Part shown: positions 8,079 to 17,900 of the stretch, in pieces | Layout of the letters: every line of letters starts with the position of its first letter | Position numbering within the stretch: position 1 is the stretch's first letter | Position numbers and translations under genes: made by a program | The notes under the pieces: generated by a model | Told to the model about the DNA's origin: nothing | The model's input: only the letters and a program-made list of their open reading frames with translations | Databases searched by the model: none | NCBI RefSeq assembly: GCF_958453765.1 | Contig: NZ_CAUDZA010000006.1 | Coordinates: 26,232-90,231, forward strand | Reading direction: 5' to 3' | From: Phascolarctobacterium_A succinatutens_B | GTDB taxonomy: Bacteria > Bacillota > Negativicutes > Acidaminococcales > Acidaminococcaceae | Length of the DNA stretch: 64,000 bases

Positions 8079-8738
8079 ATGCAAGTTAATTATCAAGGCA
8101 ATCGCGACGCAAAAGTAGTCTTGCTTCAAATAATAGGAGAACACGAGTTGCCGTTTATCGAAGAGGAGCTTTCACATATAAAAGCTATAACGAAGAGTAC
8201 AGATTTTTTGTTTATTACAGTGCAGGTTGATAGTTGGAATGACGACCTTTCACCATGGGTGGCAGAGCCGATTTTTGGAGATGCTGCATTTGCCGGCAAT
8301 GCGGAAAAACTTCTAACACGCATAAAAAATGAAGTAATTGTTCCGTTATTAAGTGAGCATCAAGATATAAAGATTTTTGCGGGCGGCTATTCCTTAGCCG
8401 GATTATTTGTATTGTGGGCAGCCTATCAAACAAATTTATTCGAAGGTATAGCAGCAGTATCTCCGTCTGTGTGGTTTCCTAAATTTGTTGATTTTGTACA
8501 TAACAACAAAATATTAACCAATAGAGTCTATTTAAGTCTTGGCGATAAGGAGGCAAAGACACGCAACCAAATTCTGGCACAGGTGGAAAATGATATTCGT
8601 GATGTGTATCGCACATTGGAAGATTATAGGTTGAGTTGTATTCTTGTTTGGAATCAGGGAAATCATTTTAAAGAACCTGCGTTGCGCATGGCAAAAGGAT
8701 TTGCTTGGTTGATGAACAATGAAAAGATTCACTCATAA
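8079..8738 (+). CDS. alpha/beta-hydrolase, esterase-like
   Basis: A 219-aa protein with the nucleophile elbow GYSLAG (serine near residue 108), followed by a long helix and a second conserved block, AVSPSVWFP. That order is typical of the esterase D/enterochelin-esterase-like branch. A late histidine near residue 204 (GNHFKEP) could complete the triad. There is no signal peptide, so it is probably cytoplasmic. The substrate is unknown. AGGAGGTG precedes the ATG. Its base composition looks more AT-rich than the ribosomal genes, and it is bracketed by a 68-bp direct repeat, both consistent with later insertion. Confidence 0.7.
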   Translation: MQVNYQGNRDAKVVLLQIIGEHELPFIEEELSHIKAITKSTDFLFITVQVDSWNDDLSPWVAEPIFGDAAFAGNAEKLLTRIKNEVIVPLLSEHQDIKIFAGGYSLAGLFVLWAAYQTNLFEGIAAVSPSVWFPKFVDFVHNNKILTNRVYLSLGDKEAKTRNQILAQVENDIRDVYRTLEDYRLSCILVWNQGNHFKEPALRMAKGFAWLMNNEKIHS

Positions 8739-8746
8739 GAACACCC

Positions 8747-8814
8747 ATAGATTGTTGATTCGTCTGCAATCCGATTCCCGATGCACTTAGGTATGTCGGG
8801 AGTTTTTTGATTTT
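8747..8814 (+). repeat. 68-bp direct repeat, copy 2, with terminator
   Basis: Near-identical to 7959-8026 (66 of 68 bases). The terminator stem TTCCCGA/TCGGGAG survives, with one G:T pair, and is followed by TTTTTT. It ends transcription of the esterase-like gene. Confidence 0.9.
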
Positions 8815-8929
8815 GTGAATGAAGCATAGTCATAGTGCAATTCAGCTGCTTCTTATGCTATAATATAAAAAAATGACCTACTATATTGCTGTGTAAAAAT
8901 GATAGAGATTTTTTATAAAGGAGTTTCAT

Positions 8930-9376
8930 ATGCTTACAGACGAAAAACGTAAAAAGCTTTTGGCCGGTGCACTGGCGGTAGTTATGCTGACTGGTGTTGC
9001 AGGCTGTGGCAACGATAAAGACAGTGAGTGGAAGAATGATAACTCTGCTCAGAATAATCAAGATGAAAAGAAGGATGAAGATAACGGCGGCGGCTTTTTT
9101 CATGGCTTCTTTCCCTGGTACTTCATCGGCCGTACCTTTGGTGTAGGCCCGATGGCAGGTGTGCAAACTGCGCCTGCAGCTAACCAGAAGCAGAATGCTG
9201 CACCCGCAGGCTCGTCTACTAATCCTAAACCAAACGTTAACACCGCCAATGGCTCTACTGTGCAACAGGGCACTGCAGGAAGCACGCAAAGTTCCAAGCT
9301 CGGCAGTACGGGCACTACAGGTAAAAGCGGTATCGGCAGTGGCATGAGCCGCTCCAGCGGCAGCGCAATTTCCTGA
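8930..9376 (+). CDS. low-complexity lipoprotein (YgiB-like by context)
   Basis: A 148-aa exported lipoprotein. It has a charged N-terminus (DEKRKK), a hydrophobic segment and a lipobox LTGVAGC with the lipidated cysteine near residue 24. The mature part is disordered: Asn/Asp/Lys-rich, a glycine-aromatic stretch (GGGFFHGFFPWYF), then Ser/Gly/Thr-rich to the C-terminus, which ends GSGMSRSSGSAIS. It ends 10 bases before a glutathionylspermidine synthase-like gene. In enterobacteria, YgiC of that family is paired with the Ser-rich YgiB, so a YgiB-like partner is a reasonable inference. No function can be read from the sequence. Confidence 0.6.
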   Translation: MLTDEKRKKLLAGALAVVMLTGVAGCGNDKDSEWKNDNSAQNNQDEKKDEDNGGGFFHGFFPWYFIGRTFGVGPMAGVQTAPAANQKQNAAPAGSSTNPKPNVNTANGSTVQQGTAGSTQSSKLGSTGTTGKSGIGSGMSRSSGSAIS

Positions 9377-9386
9377 GGTGATGAAG

Positions 9387-10685
9387 ATGTATAAATATCG
9401 TAAGCCTGATACCTGGCTTGATAAAATTGATTTGAATATTATGCCATATGTGGATGCGCCGGAGTGGGAAAACCGTTATCCTACTATCAGCGCGCTGCTT
9501 ATGAGCAATGCCAATAAGCGTGAGCTGCAGCGCATCAGTGCCGGCCTTACAGCAGCACTGTCACGCCTGGCAGAGGCTTTGCGTACCAATAATAATGGCG
9601 CAATGCCCTTTAATCTGTTTAATATGACGGATAAGCTCACACCGTATATCCTTGCGGATAACTCGGATCATGTGAGCTATATCAGCCGTCTTGACTTTGT
9701 AAAGAATACTGACGGCTGCTATAAGCTGGTAGAGATCAATTCGGATACTCCTTGCGCCTTGCCGGAAACATTTTATGCCAACAAGGTAGCGGAAGCATAT
9801 TTTGCTAAGGAGTACGGCCTGCATTTGCAGCCGCGTTCGGATGGTGAGGAACTGCCAGAGCCATTTTTAAAGCTGTTGGAACAGCCTAAATATGCAGATA
9901 AGGATGTAGTACGCATTGCTTTTGCTGCTGATAAAAGCTACAACGAGGACTGGGCTAACGCCAAATTTTTATTTGAGCGCGTGCAAAAGGTGCTGCGTGA
10001 ACGCATTTTAAGCAAGCAGCCATTCGTTTGTCGTCTTGTCGGCCTGGATGAGCTGATTGTACATGATGACGGAGTTTACATTCCCAATGAAATCTTCAAA
10101 AGTAAGGAAGATAAGCTTGATATACTGTATCGTCTGCATCCGCTGGAGCTTTTGATGGATGATGAAAGCGAGGATGGCTATCCTGTTGGCTTAAAGCTTA
10201 TGGAGTTAGCTAATTTCGGTGCTGTTGATCTGGTTAATCCGGTAAAATCCATTGTACTGCAGAATAAAGCACTGCTGGCACTGGCATGGTATTTATATCA
10301 GCATCGTCTGTTCTGGACACCGCAGGAGGAAGAACTGTTGGCTGCGCATTTAACGCCGACCTATTTGGACAGCAAGCCGCTTTCAGGACAGCGTTATATA
10401 AAAAAACCTATCTTTGGGCGTGAAGGTGCAGGCATTGCTATTGTAGAGCCTGATGGTGCGCTGAGCTACGAGGCGGAGGAATGCGATGACTGCGATTTGA
10501 TTTACCAACAGTTTGTTCCTTCAGCAGATGTACAGCAGGAAACAGATAACGGTGAGGCAACCGGCAAGTATACTTATTCCTGCTTTGTCATTAACGGTAA
10601 AGCGTCGGAGACCTTTGTGCGTTTACAGCCGGGAGAAATTACCGGCGTGGAAGCATATTTTGTACCTGTTCTCGATGAAATATAA
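9387..10685 (+). CDS. glutathionylspermidine synthase family protein (YgiC/YjfC-like)
   Basis: An ATP-grasp amide ligase related to the synthetase half of glutathionylspermidine synthase. It is 432 aa. Family blocks include FVKNTDGCYKLVEINSDTPC near residue 107, a substrate and Mg-binding region, and a late KPIFGREGAGIAIV loop (about residue 345) typical of ATP-grasp phosphate binding. GAGGTG lies 6 bases before ATG 9387, which decides the start over the closer ATG 9381. Glutathione and spermidine ligation is not shown for YgiC-type members, and the acceptor may be another peptide or polyamine. It is probably co-transcribed with the lipoprotein upstream. Confidence 0.78.
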   Translation: MYKYRKPDTWLDKIDLNIMPYVDAPEWENRYPTISALLMSNANKRELQRISAGLTAALSRLAEALRTNNNGAMPFNLFNMTDKLTPYILADNSDHVSYISRLDFVKNTDGCYKLVEINSDTPCALPETFYANKVAEAYFAKEYGLHLQPRSDGEELPEPFLKLLEQPKYADKDVVRIAFAADKSYNEDWANAKFLFERVQKVLRERILSKQPFVCRLVGLDELIVHDDGVYIPNEIFKSKEDKLDILYRLHPLELLMDDESEDGYPVGLKLMELANFGAVDLVNPVKSIVLQNKALLALAWYLYQHRLFWTPQEEELLAAHLTPTYLDSKPLSGQRYIKKPIFGREGAGIAIVEPDGALSYEAEECDDCDLIYQQFVPSADVQQETDNGEATGKYTYSCFVINGKASETFVRLQPGEITGVEAYFVPVLDEI

Positions 10686-10705
10686 GAATTTGAGGAATAT
10701 CCGAA

Positions 10706-11587
10706 ATGAATATCCAAGTATATCAATCTTTTTTGACTGTTGTACAGTGCCGCAGCTTTACGCAGGCTGCGAAATATCTTAATTTTACCCAGCCTACAAT
10801 CAGCAATCATATCAACGCTTTGGAAGAAGAATACGGCGTTATTCTTTTTACCAGAGATGGCAAGAATGTTTATCTGACGCAGGCCGGCAAAAATTTTGTA
10901 CCGATAGCGCAGCAGCTGATGGCTGATTATCAGAAAAGCCAAGAGGTAATGCGTCAGTTCCAAAAGAAAAATTACAGCCTGAAAATCGGCGTTTCTACTC
11001 AGGGCATAAACTTTTACCTGTTGCCGGTTTTGCTGAAGCTAAAAAAAGAATTTCCCGAGCTGGATATAGAGGTCAACCGCTGCATGACGGTAGAATCGAC
11101 GATAAACGATGCTTTTGTACAAAAGCTGTATGATTTTGCCTTTGTGCATATTGATGTGCAGCCGCTTTATACCAAGCGTGTACAGCTTTGGAATCAGCCG
11201 ATGGTTTTTGTAGCCTCCAAAGAACTGTATGAACAGATGGGAGAAAACAATAATATTTATGATTATCCCTTTATTGCCTATCCTGCAAGCGAGGTATATT
11301 ATAAGCATCTGAAATCTAAGGTTGATTTCACGCGTCTGCAAAGTATATTGACCTTCAGTGATTCGGAATCCGTGCTGATGGCAGTTGAGCAGAATCTTGG
11401 TATAGCCTTGACACCGCGGGTAAAAGTAATGAAGGAACTGCAGCAGGGAACATTAGTCGAATTCCCGGTCAAGTATTCGGGAAATATGCCTATTTCGGTT
11501 CTTTATGATTATGAATTTAACTTTACCTTGCCTACGAAACGCTTTTTGGAGCTTTTAAAAGAGTCGCAGGAAAAGATAAAGGGTTAA
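10706..11587 (+). CDS. LysR-family transcriptional regulator
   Basis: A 293-aa LysR-type regulator. The N-terminal winged helix-turn-helix (residues 1-60) reads SFTQAAKYLNFTQPTISNHINALEEE across the recognition helix, followed by a periplasmic-binding-like effector domain. GAGG lies about 10 bases before the ATG. It is 20 bases after the ATP-grasp gene and on the same strand, so it may be read through from it. Just downstream, ahead of nhaC, are two TGTATACA palindromes that could be its operators, but that link is inferred from position only. Confidence 0.88.
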   Translation: MNIQVYQSFLTVVQCRSFTQAAKYLNFTQPTISNHINALEEEYGVILFTRDGKNVYLTQAGKNFVPIAQQLMADYQKSQEVMRQFQKKNYSLKIGVSTQGINFYLLPVLLKLKKEFPELDIEVNRCMTVESTINDAFVQKLYDFAFVHIDVQPLYTKRVQLWNQPMVFVASKELYEQMGENNNIYDYPFIAYPASEVYYKHLKSKVDFTRLQSILTFSDSESVLMAVEQNLGIALTPRVKVMKELQQGTLVEFPVKYSGNMPISVLYDYEFNFTLPTKRFLELLKESQEKIKG

Positions 11588-11661
11588 TTTACTTTCTGTT
11601 CTTTATATAAGAATAATTTATCAAAATACTATAACAGGAAAAGTAATCTTATTGACTTTTT

Positions 11662-11705
11662 AATTTAGGACTTCTTCAACGTGCTTGAAGAAGTCCTAAA
11701 TTTTT
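11662..11705. terminator. strong terminator hairpin (18-bp perfect stem)
   Basis: Bases 11662-11679 are the exact reverse complement of 11685-11702, with a 5-base loop. The stem is centred on GGACTTCTTCAA, is followed by TTTTT and is preceded by A-rich sequence. It ends the LysR transcript. Confidence 0.85.
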
Positions 11706-11754
11706 AGTATAAAAAAGCGCATGGTTAAGCAAATGTCCACGAATTATAGTACAA

Positions 11755-11803
11755 ATTTTGTATACAAAATACAGAACGGCGAATAAATTGCTTATGTATA
11801 CAA
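11755..11803. promoter_or_regulatory. paired TGTATACA palindromes upstream of nhaC
   Basis: ATTTTGTATACAAAAT at 11755-11770 is a perfect 16-base palindrome. A second TGTATACA core is at 11795-11802, its centre 36 bases away. The two lie in the 344-base gap between lysR and nhaC and look like operator half-sites for a dimeric regulator. The regulator is unknown; the adjacent LysR protein is one candidate. Confidence 0.5.
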
Positions 11804-11931
11804 GAAAAATTCCAATAAGTATAGATAAAGAAAACTGTTGAGATAATTAAGCTATAATGATAAAATTTTTATAGATAGCGTTGCTTGCGCAAAATTAAGC
11901 CGGCTAGATTACCGGCAGAAACGAGGGTATT

Positions 11932-13383
11932 ATGTCAAAGGATATGCAAAAAACTAAAGAAAAAACAAATAGGCGTATGCCAACCTTTACGGAATCCGTT
12001 ATTCCTATTATTGCCATGATGGTTATTTTGACTGTCGGCAAAGGTTATCTGGGTTACGCAACCGAGCCGCTGCTGCTTTTGGTAGCTGCTATTGCCGGCC
12101 TGATTGCTTACCGCGTTGGTGTTACCTGGGATGAAATGATGGACGAAATCTGCCAGAAGATTGCCAAGGGCATGCCGGCAATCCTGATTCTGACCTGCGT
12201 TGGTGCGCTGGTTGGTACCTGGATGGCTTCCGGTACTATCCCGATGATGATTTATTATGGCGTACAGATTGTAAACCCGACCTTTATGCTGGTAACAGCT
12301 TTCCTGATTACCGCAGTAGTATCTATTGTAACCGGTACCTCCTGGGGCTCCGTTGCTACCATGGGTGTTGCACTGATGGGTATTGCCAGCACTTTAGGTG
12401 TAAACCTGGCAGCTACTGCCGGTGCTGTAATCGCCGGTTCTTATTTCGGTGATAAAATCTCCCCGCTGTCCGATACCACTAACCTGGCACCGGTTGCAGC
12501 AGGTTCTACTCTTTATGAGCACATTGCTCACATGTTCTGGACTACCGTTCCGGCAACTATTATTTCCCTGGTTGTTTATGCTTTCGTAGGCTTAAAGGGC
12601 AATATCGGCGGCGATGTTTCTTCCGAAGCAGTAAGCACCATGCTGACTCAGCTGGATGGCATGTACAACTTTAACATTCTGCTGATTCTGCCTGTACTGC
12701 TGATTCTGGCAGGCTCTATCTTTAAAAAACCGACTCTGCCGGTTATGATGGCTTCCACTGTTCTGGCTGGCGCTGAAGCATTGATTTTCCAAAACATCAA
12801 CCTGAAAAATCTGCTGCTGGCTACCGTAAAAGGCTTCAAAATTTCTATGCTGACCACTCCCGGCTTTGACCCGGCTACCGCTGCTCCTCAGATTATTAAG
12901 CTGTTGAACCGCGGCGGTATGGCTGAAATCATGGGCACCACTCTGCTGGTATTCTGCGCATTCTGCTTTGCCGGTATCATGAGCAAGGCCGGCTGCCTGG
13001 AAGTAGTTCTGCAAAAAATCCTGACCTTTGCTAAGAGCACCGGTGATCTGATTGCTTCCACCGTTGCTTCCTGTATTACCATGGGCCTGTGCACCGGTAA
13101 CTCCTACCTGTCCATTCTGATTCCCGGTGAAATGTTCCGTGATGCTTATAAAGCAAGAGGTCTTGCTGCGAAGAACCTGTCCCGTACCTTGGAGGATGCA
13201 GGTACTGTATTTGTACCGTTGGTTCCCTGGTCTGCAGCAGGTGCTTATATGACCGCCTGCACCGGCATTGAAACTCTGGATTATGCACCGTGGGCAATTC
13301 TCTGCTACACCGGTTTCATTATCGCTCTGTTCTACGGCTACACCGGTATCGGTATTGCTAAGCTGGAAGACGAAAAGAAATAA
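11932..13383 (+). CDS. NhaC-family Na+/H+ antiporter or sodium-coupled transporter
   Basis: A 483-aa inner-membrane protein with about 12 hydrophobic segments and NhaC family blocks: TGTSWGSVATMG near residue 133, GSYFGDKISPLSDTTNLAP near residue 168 and TGNSYLSILIPGEM late in the protein. Family members exchange sodium for protons, and some relatives carry organic acids or amino acids. GAGGGTATT precedes the ATG. It is 71 bases upstream of isoaspartyl dipeptidase, so an amino-acid-linked substrate is possible. The codon choice is strongly biased, which suggests high expression. Confidence 0.85.
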   Translation: MSKDMQKTKEKTNRRMPTFTESVIPIIAMMVILTVGKGYLGYATEPLLLLVAAIAGLIAYRVGVTWDEMMDEICQKIAKGMPAILILTCVGALVGTWMASGTIPMMIYYGVQIVNPTFMLVTAFLITAVVSIVTGTSWGSVATMGVALMGIASTLGVNLAATAGAVIAGSYFGDKISPLSDTTNLAPVAAGSTLYEHIAHMFWTTVPATIISLVVYAFVGLKGNIGGDVSSEAVSTMLTQLDGMYNFNILLILPVLLILAGSIFKKPTLPVMMASTVLAGAEALIFQNINLKNLLLATVKGFKISMLTTPGFDPATAAPQIIKLLNRGGMAEIMGTTLLVFCAFCFAGIMSKAGCLEVVLQKILTFAKSTGDLIASTVASCITMGLCTGNSYLSILIPGEMFRDAYKARGLAAKNLSRTLEDAGTVFVPLVPWSAAGAYMTACTGIETLDYAPWAILCYTGFIIALFYGYTGIGIAKLEDEKK

Positions 13384-13454
13384 GCCGGTTGCGCAAGCAA
13401 GTCGGCAGTACTGAGCAACTGCTTAGTATACAATGAAAGGAAAAGTGACACATT

Positions 13455-14612
13455 TTGATTAAGTTAATTAGAAACGCTGACGTTTATGCACCTGCGCATC
13501 TTGGTAAAAAAGATGTGCTGGTTATTGCAGATAAGGTAGTGCGTATTGCTGATAAAATCGAAGGCTACGAAGGTATGCCTGAGGTTGAGGTATTTGATTT
13601 CAGCGGCAAAAAGCTGTTGCCCGGTTACATTGATATGCATATGCATATCACCGGCGGCGGCGGTGAGCAGGGCCCTGCTTCCCGCGTACCTGAAGCAATG
13701 CTGAGCCAGATTACCAGCTGCGGTATTACAACCGTTCTGGGCCTGCTGGGTACAGACGGTGTAGCCAGAAGCGTAGAAAACCTGGTGGCTAAGGCACGCG
13801 CACTGACGGAAGAAGGCATTACCGCCTACTGCCTGACCGGTGCTTACGGTATCCCTTCTCCGACCATTACCGGTTCTATCGAAAAGGATATCATGATGGT
13901 TCCACCGATTATCGGCACCAAGATTGCAGTAAGCGATCATCGTAGCTCTAATCCTCAGGGACCTGAGCTGATTGAGGTTGCTACCGCAACCCGTCGCGGT
14001 GGCCTGCTGGCTAACGTTGCCGGCCTGGTAACCATGCACATGGGCTCCGGTATCGGCAAGCTTGACCCGCTGTTCTACGCATTGGACCATTCCGATGTTC
14101 CTGCAAAGAACTTCCTGCCGACTCATATGCTGCGTACTCGCGAGCTGATGGAAGAAGGCGCAAAGCTGGTACGTCGCGGCGGTTACTTCGACATGACTGC
14201 CGGCAGCACTGATGAGGATATGGAAATCGGCGCAGAGCAGATTATGGAAATCCTGAGCTGGGAGGGTATGAGCACTGATCATCTGACGATGAGCAGTGAT
14301 GCTTTCGGTTCCCAACCTAAGTTCAATGAAAATGGTGACTGCATTGGTCTCACCTACTGCTCTCCTAAATATCTGCATCTGACGATCAAGAGTCTGGTAC
14401 GCCGTGGCCTGCCGTTGGAAGAGGCTATCAAGCTGCTGACCTCTACACCTGCCGAGCTGCTCGGCAAAACCGGCGTTAAAGGCTGCGTTGCAGTCGGCGC
14501 AGATGCTGACCTGTTGGTGTTGGACGAAAACCTGGATATCGACGCATTGTTTGCTAAAGGCCAGGTTGCACTTCTGGATAAAGAGATTGTACTTAAAGGC
14601 CGCTTTGAATAA
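13455..14612 (+). CDS. iadA: isoaspartyl dipeptidase (beta-aspartyl-peptidase)
   Basis: Amidohydrolase-superfamily metalloenzyme that cleaves beta-aspartyl dipeptides from damaged proteins. It is 385 aa. The metal-binding HxH is H62 and H64 in DMHMHITGGGGEQGP. GAYGIPSPT, a conserved DHRSS (about residue 158), THM and a late MSSDAFGS (catalytic Asp near residue 278) follow in order. The start is TTG 13455, with AAAGG about 14 bases upstream. Partnership with the NhaC-type carrier suggests uptake and hydrolysis of dipeptides or their products. Confidence 0.92.
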   Translation: MIKLIRNADVYAPAHLGKKDVLVIADKVVRIADKIEGYEGMPEVEVFDFSGKKLLPGYIDMHMHITGGGGEQGPASRVPEAMLSQITSCGITTVLGLLGTDGVARSVENLVAKARALTEEGITAYCLTGAYGIPSPTITGSIEKDIMMVPPIIGTKIAVSDHRSSNPQGPELIEVATATRRGGLLANVAGLVTMHMGSGIGKLDPLFYALDHSDVPAKNFLPTHMLRTRELMEEGAKLVRRGGYFDMTAGSTDEDMEIGAEQIMEILSWEGMSTDHLTMSSDAFGSQPKFNENGDCIGLTYCSPKYLHLTIKSLVRRGLPLEEAIKLLTSTPAELLGKTGVKGCVAVGADADLLVLDENLDIDALFAKGQVALLDKEIVLKGRFE

Positions 14613-14626
14613 GCTGCGGCTATGCG

Positions 14627-14666
14627 AATACAGACACATCGAAGATGGTGTGTCTGTATTTTTTTG
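14627..14666 (+). terminator. terminator of nhaC-iadA
   Basis: AATACAGACACA (14627-14638) pairs with TGTGTCTGTATT (14649-14660), followed by six T. Confidence 0.88.
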
Positions 14667-14675
14667 ACAAAAATC

Positions 14676-14704
14676 TTGACAACTTGCGTAATTTATGATA
14701 ACAT
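14676..14704 (+). promoter_or_regulatory. rpoBC promoter
   Basis: TTGACA at 14676-14681, 17 bases, then TAACAT at 14699-14704. It sits directly after the iadA terminator. rpoBC therefore has its own promoter, about 220 bases from the rpoB start, and is not read from rplJL. Confidence 0.6.
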
Positions 14705-14826
14705 ATCATACTACATCATTATTATTTTTGCAGGTGTAAATTTTGACAACAAATACTGCCGGGTCAGTGGTTGAACGGCGTATCTTGCTTATAATGAAAG
14801 ATGAGGCAGATCATCGAAGACAACTG

Positions 14827-14862
14827 ACAAGGTCCTTGTGGTAAGAACCTTGTTGTTTTTTT
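14827..14862 (+). terminator. terminator-like hairpin in the rpoB leader (possible attenuator)
   Basis: ACAAGGT (14827-14833) pairs with ACCTTGT (14847-14853), followed by a T-rich run. It lies between the rpoB promoter and ATG 14922, so it would stop a share of rpoBC transcripts unless bypassed. What controls it is not visible. Confidence 0.5.
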
Positions 14863-14921
14863 GTCACGCATGATTCGCCGAGTTTAGTGTGCTGATAATA
14901 CAAGAAGGGGTGAGGAATTAC

Positions 14922-17900
14922 ATGTTTAAACCGGTTCCAGTAGGTGATAGGACTCGGTATAGTTATGCAAGAATCAATGAAATTTTGGCAATGCCTCATT
15001 TGATTGATATCCAGAGAAAATCCTACGAATGGTTCGTTCAAAAGGGCCTCATGGAGATTCTGCATGACATTTCTCCTATTAAAGACTTTGCAGGTAATCT
15101 GGAGCTTTCCTTTGAAAGCTTTGAATTAGGAACTCCTAAATACAGCGTTGAAGAGTGCAAGGAGAGAGATGAATCCTATTCTGCACCGATGAACGTTAAA
15201 GCACGCCTGATTTTCAAAGACAAGGAAAAAGGCGAAATTAAGGAATCCTCTGTATTTATGGGTGACTTCCCGCTGATGACCGATACCGGTACCTTTGTTA
15301 TCAACGGTGCTGAACGTGTTATCGTCAGCCAGCTGGTGCGTTCTCCCGGCGTTTACTATAGTGTAACTATGGATCCCAGCGGTAAGAAGATTTACGGTAC
15401 TACTGTAATTCCTAACCGTGGCGCTTGGATTGAATATGAAACTGACATTAATGATATTATTTCTGCTCGTGTAGACCGTACTCGTAAGGTTCCGGCAACC
15501 GTGTTGCTGCGTGCTCTTGGCTTGTCTTCCAATGATGAGATCCTGGCTTGCTTCGGCAATCATCCTGCGCTGCTGGCAACTCTGGAAAAGGATACTACCA
15601 CTAACAGAGATGAAGCTATGCTGGAGCTTTACAAGAAGCTGCGTCCGGGCGAGCCTGTTATTCTGGAAAACGCCGTACAGCTGATTGAAAACACCTTCTT
15701 CGACAGCAAGCGTTATGACCTGGCTAATGTTGGCCGTTATAAGCTCAACAAAAAGCTTGGTTGGCGCAACCGCCTGAGCGGTACCGTACTGGCTGAGGCT
15801 ATTGCTGATGAAGAAACCGGCGAAATCATCCTGCCAGCAGGCACTAAGATGACCGATGAAAATCTTGATAAGATTGCAGAGAGCGGCATTTATAACGAAC
15901 GCGGTCTGCGTGCTGTCAAGATTCAGAACCATGAAGAAGAAATGCTTCTGATGTTCACCACCGGTATCGATGAAAAAATGCATACCGTTACCAATGAGGA
16001 TGTATTTGCTTCCTTTAACTATTTGCTGAACCTGATGGATGGCCATGGCACTGGCGATGATATTGACCATTTGGGCAACCGTCGTGTACGCTGCGTTGGT
16101 GAATTGCTGCAAAACCAGTTCCGTATCGGTCTCTCCCGTATGGAGCGTGTAGTAAAAGAACGTATGACCATTCAGGACAACGAGGTTATTACCCCGCAGG
16201 CTCTGATTAACATCCGTCCTGTTGTTGCTGCTATTAAGGAGTTCTTCGGCAGCAGCCAGTTGTCCCAGTTCATGGACCAGAACAACCCTCTGGCAGAGCT
16301 TACTCATAAACGTCGTCTGTCTGCCCTCGGCCCCGGCGGTCTGTCCCGTGAGCGTGCAGGCTATGAAGTCCGCGACGTACACAACTCCCACTATGGCCGT
16401 ATGTGTCCTATCGAGACGCCTGAAGGTCCTAACATCGGTTTGATCGGTTCTTTGTCCACCTATGCTGTTATTAATGAATACGGCTTTATGGAAACTCCGT
16501 ACCGTGTTGTTGATAAAGAAAATAAACGTGTAACTGAAGAAATCAGATACATGACTGCGGACGAAGAAGATAAATATATCGTAGCACAGGCCAACGAACC
16601 GTTGGATGATGACGGCTACTTCCTGGGCGAGCGTGTTACCGCCCGTGCTAAGGATGATGTCCTCTCCATTACTCCGGATAAGGTTGACCTGATGGACGTT
16701 TCTCCTAAACAGGTAGTATCTATCGCAACCGCGCTGATTCCGTTCTTGGAGAACGATGACGCTAACCGTGCTCTGATGGGTGCGAACATGCAGCGTCAGG
16801 CTGTACCTCTGCTCTGCACTCAGGCTCCGATTATCGGTACCGGTATGGAATACAAGGTTGCTTCCGACTCCGGTGTCTGCGTTCTGGCTAAACGTGCCGG
16901 CGAAGTTATCCGCGTAGTAGGCAACGAAATCCGTGTACGTGCAGAAAACGGTGAAGTGGATGTATATCCGCTGCTGAAATTCAAACGTTCCAACCAAGGT
17001 ACCTGTGTTAACCAGCGTCCTATCGTTTTCAAAGGCGACAAGGTTACCGAAAAGCAGATTCTGGCTGATGGCCCTGCTACCGATCATGGCGAGCTGGCTT
17101 TAGGTCACAACGTAATCGTTGCCTATATGCCTTGGGAAGGCTATAACTACGAGGATGCTGTTCTGCTGAACGAGGATCTGGTAAAGGCTGATATCTTTAC
17201 ATCTATTCATATTGAAGAATATGATTGTGATGCCCGCGATACCAAGCTTGGTAAAGAAGAAATTACCCGCGAGATTCCTAACGTATCCGACGAAGCTCTG
17301 AAGGATCTGGATGAGCGTGGTATTATCCGTATCGGTGCCGAAGTACGCCCCGGCGATATTCTGGTAGGTAAGGTTACTCCGAAAGGCGAAACCGAGCTGA
17401 CTGCAGAAGAACGTCTGCTGCGTGCTATCTTCGGTGAAAAAGCACGTGAAGTACGTGACAGCTCCCTGCGTGTACCGCACGGCGAAGCAGGTAAGATTGT
17501 CAGCGTTAAGGTATTCAGCCGTGAAAACGGCGATGATCTGCCGCCGGGAGTAAACGAACAGGTTCGTGTACATATTGCTCAGAAACGTAAGATTTCCGAG
17601 GGCGATAAGATGGCAGGCCGTCACGGTAACAAGGGTGTCGTTTCCCGTATTATGGCACGTGAGGACATGCCTTTCCTGCCGACCGGTGAACCGGTACATA
17701 TCGTACTGAACCCCCTGGGCGTACCTTCCCGTATGAACATCGGACAGGTACTGGAGAACCATTTGGGCTGGGCAGCACGTGCGCTGGGTATGGAAATTGA
17801 TACTACCAACCTGGCAGCTAAGCTGAATGCCGTTGAAAAAACTGGCGCAGCAGAAGGTACTCCGGAATTTGAAGCAGCCTTCAAGGAAGAGCTGGCTAAT

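Noticed and set aside
13464..14639. A 391-codon minus-strand frame opposite iadA
   Set aside because: Shadow frame; iadA has all its metal-binding motifs on the plus strand.
15126..17087. A 653-codon minus-strand frame opposite rpoB
   Set aside because: Antisense shadow of the highly biased rpoB reading frame, with no protein signature.
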